Origin: Hyphomonadaceae bacterium UBA1001
GTDB lineage: Bacteria > Pseudomonadota > Alphaproteobacteria > Caulobacterales > Aquidulcibacteraceae
DNA length: 9,298 bases
Direction of reading: 5' to 3'
Assembly (NCBI GenBank): GCA_002291875.1
Contig: DBAV01000053.1
Span: 1,339-10,636 of the forward strand
How positions within the stretch are numbered: position 1 is the stretch's first letter; every line of letters starts with the position of its first letter. Positions 8,575 through 9,298 of this stretch are shown in pieces. Below the pieces are notes generated by a model, which saw nothing but the letters and a program-made list of their open reading frames with translations, had not been told where the DNA came from and searched no databases. Position numbers and translations under genes: made by a program.

Positions 8575-9057
8575 CTAGGCCGCGAGGCGGTCAACCCCGA
8601 GGCTGGGAACCGAGCGCCACGCCGCCGCCGGAGCGGCATCGACCGAGGCACGCCCCGGACGGGCCGAAAGCGACACCACCTTGCCCCCGCGCGTAAACGC
8701 CGCAGCCAGGTCTGCCTCGTTCGAGGCGGCGATCTGGACCGGCATGCGCCGCACCTCTGCCGCGCGCACGGTCAGGCGCAGCGTGCGTTCGAAGCGGGCC
8801 GGCGCACGCAGCGGATCGAGGGCGGGGCCGATGGCGATCGGTGCGGCCAGCAGCGACAGCCCGCGCCACATCGACAGCACGGCAGTTTCCTGGCCCAGGG
8901 CATCGAGCATTGAGGAGGACAGGTGGGCCACCCGCCGCGTGCCCGTCCTGCGCCGGTGCAGACCCGGACTTTCGGCCCCGGCGAGGCGCGCGCGCCCGCC
9001 CAGTTCAGACCCAATCGCGACCAAAAGGGCCGCAAATCCACCCAGCGAGCGCTTCAT
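8575..9057 (-). CDS. Hypothetical protein, 160 aa, possible N-terminal signal
   Basis: I do not recognise a family. Evidence that it is real: ATG 9057 has a strong GAGGGGAG ribosome site 6 nt upstream, and codons are strongly G/C-ending like the neighbours. The N-terminus MKRSLGGFAALLVAIGSELGG has two basic residues, then about 12 hydrophobic ones, so it may be a weak secretion signal or a short membrane-associated helix, but the following segment (21-43) is Arg-rich, unusual for a cleavage region. A second hydrophobic stretch with Ala/Leu/Pro occurs around 67-80 (GLSLLAAPIAIGPA). The rest is Ala/Arg-rich without Cys or visible motifs. It precedes the lipoprotein SOD on the same strand by 106 bp with a hairpin between, so co-transcription is uncertain. 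The opposite strand also carries long open frames; these look like GC-rich shadows. Confidence 0.62.
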   Translation of the reverse strand: MKRSLGGFAALLVAIGSELGGRARLAGAESPGLHRRRTGTRRVAHLSSSMLDALGQETAVLSMWRGLSLLAAPIAIGPALDPLRAPARFERTLRLTVRAAEVRRMPVQIAASNEADLAAAFTRGGKVVSLSARPGRASVDAAPAAAWRSVPSLGVDRLAA

Positions 9058-9063
9058 GCCACT

Positions 9064-9071
9064 CTCCCCTC
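9064..9071 (-). promoter_or_regulatory. Strong ribosome binding site GAGGGGAG of the 160-aa gene
   Basis: GAGGGGAG on the minus strand, 6 nt before ATG 9057. This is the main evidence that the unrecognised gene is translated and starts here. Confidence 0.65.
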
Positions 9072-9079
9072 AGGCGAAA

Positions 9080-9108
9080 ACCATACCCCCACCAGAAGCG
9101 CTTGTAAG
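9080..9108 (-). promoter_or_regulatory. Candidate sigma-70-type promoter with palindromic spacer
   Basis: On the minus strand CTTACA (9108-9103), a 17-nt spacer and TATGGT (9085-9080) each match 4 of 6 consensus bases, in the only A/T-richer stretch of the neighbourhood, just upstream of the 160-aa gene. The spacer and the edge of the -35 contain the perfect 8-bp palindrome AAGCGCTT (9096-9103), which could be an operator core. Prediction by eye only. Confidence 0.3.
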
Positions 9109-9120
9109 GTGAAAAATGAG

Positions 9121-9298
9121 TTAACCCTGCGGCTTGCGACGCCCCCTGGACGGCGAGGGCGGCGGGGGCGGATCGGGGCGGCCGGCATCCCCTTGCGCGG
9201 CGGGCGAGCCGCCCCTGGATGCCGCGGCCAGGGCGGTGAGTTCGGCCCGCAGCGAACGCAGTTCGCGCAGCATTTCCTCGTCGCGCAGGCGGGCCGTT
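9121..9298 (-). CDS. C-terminus of an unrecognised coiled-coil, proline-rich protein (partial)
   Basis: The minus strand is open from the window edge to TAA at 9121-9123, giving 58 residues. The visible part begins with a heptad-like helix, ARLRDEEMLRELRSLRAELT, with Leu at coiled-coil spacings. A Gly/Ser/Ala linker follows, then a Pro run (DPPPPPSPS) and a basic end (RGRRKPQG). This helix-plus-basic-tail pattern occurs at the C-termini of many unrelated proteins, so no family can be named. The stop is 63 bp upstream of the 160-aa gene on the same strand. The start and most of the gene lie outside the window. Confidence 0.55.
   Translation of the reverse strand, partial: TARLRDEEMLRELRSLRAELTALAAASRGGSPAAQGDAGRPDPPPPPSPSRGRRKPQG

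Noticed and set aside
7758..8696. A 312-codon plus-strand open frame opposite the SOD gene
   Set aside because: The minus-strand SOD is complete with ligands, signal peptide and ribosome site; the plus-strand product is Gly/Arg/Pro-rich noise.
8681..9112. A 143-codon plus-strand open frame opposite the 160-aa gene
   Set aside because: No ribosome site comparable to the minus-strand GAGGGGAG, and an Arg/Ser/Ala-rich product typical of a shadow.

Overview
The window is a very GC-rich, densely packed stretch of bacterial chromosome with no sign of mobile DNA, CRISPR or RNA genes. Gene content, codon use (third positions almost always G or C) and family-level resemblance point to an alphaproteobacterium. 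A sphingomonad-like genome would fit, but I cannot fix the order from this sequence.

Positions 1-7648 (+ strand) hold seven tightly spaced genes: rarA (replication-fork AAA+ ATPase, 5' end cut by the window edge), an RluA-type pseudouridine synthase, a PLP enzyme of the cystathionine gamma-synthase family, a uridine kinase (udk), the ABC-F ATPase yheS, the zinc regulator zur, and a double-hotdog thioesterase-like gene. Most junctions are stop/start overlaps or short gaps, so the run probably forms one or two transcription units. The one clear break is the roughly 110-bp gap before udk, which contains a GC-rich hairpin. The genes share no single pathway: they cover DNA repair, RNA modification, sulfur amino acids, nucleotide salvage, ribosome rescue, zinc homeostasis and acyl-thioester chemistry. 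The thioesterase-like gene carries a -1 frameshift near 6850, so it is either a recent pseudogene or a sequencing error.

Positions 7632-9298 are read from the - strand and converge on the thioesterase gene with a 17-bp tail-to-tail overlap. In order of transcription they are: the C-terminal end of an unrecognised coiled-coil/proline-rich protein (9298-9121), a 160-residue protein of unknown function with a strong ribosome binding site (9057-8575), a short gap with a terminator-like hairpin, and a Mn/Fe superoxide dismutase carrying a lipoprotein signal peptide (8468-7632). The dismutase is the most unusual intact gene. It is predicted to be lipid-anchored outside the cytoplasm and has Phe in place of the usual second-shell active-site Tyr.

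No new multi-gene system was found. The points most worth checking are the thioesterase frameshift, the lipoprotein dismutase and its active-site change, the His-rich head of Zur, and the uncertain substrate of the PLP enzyme.
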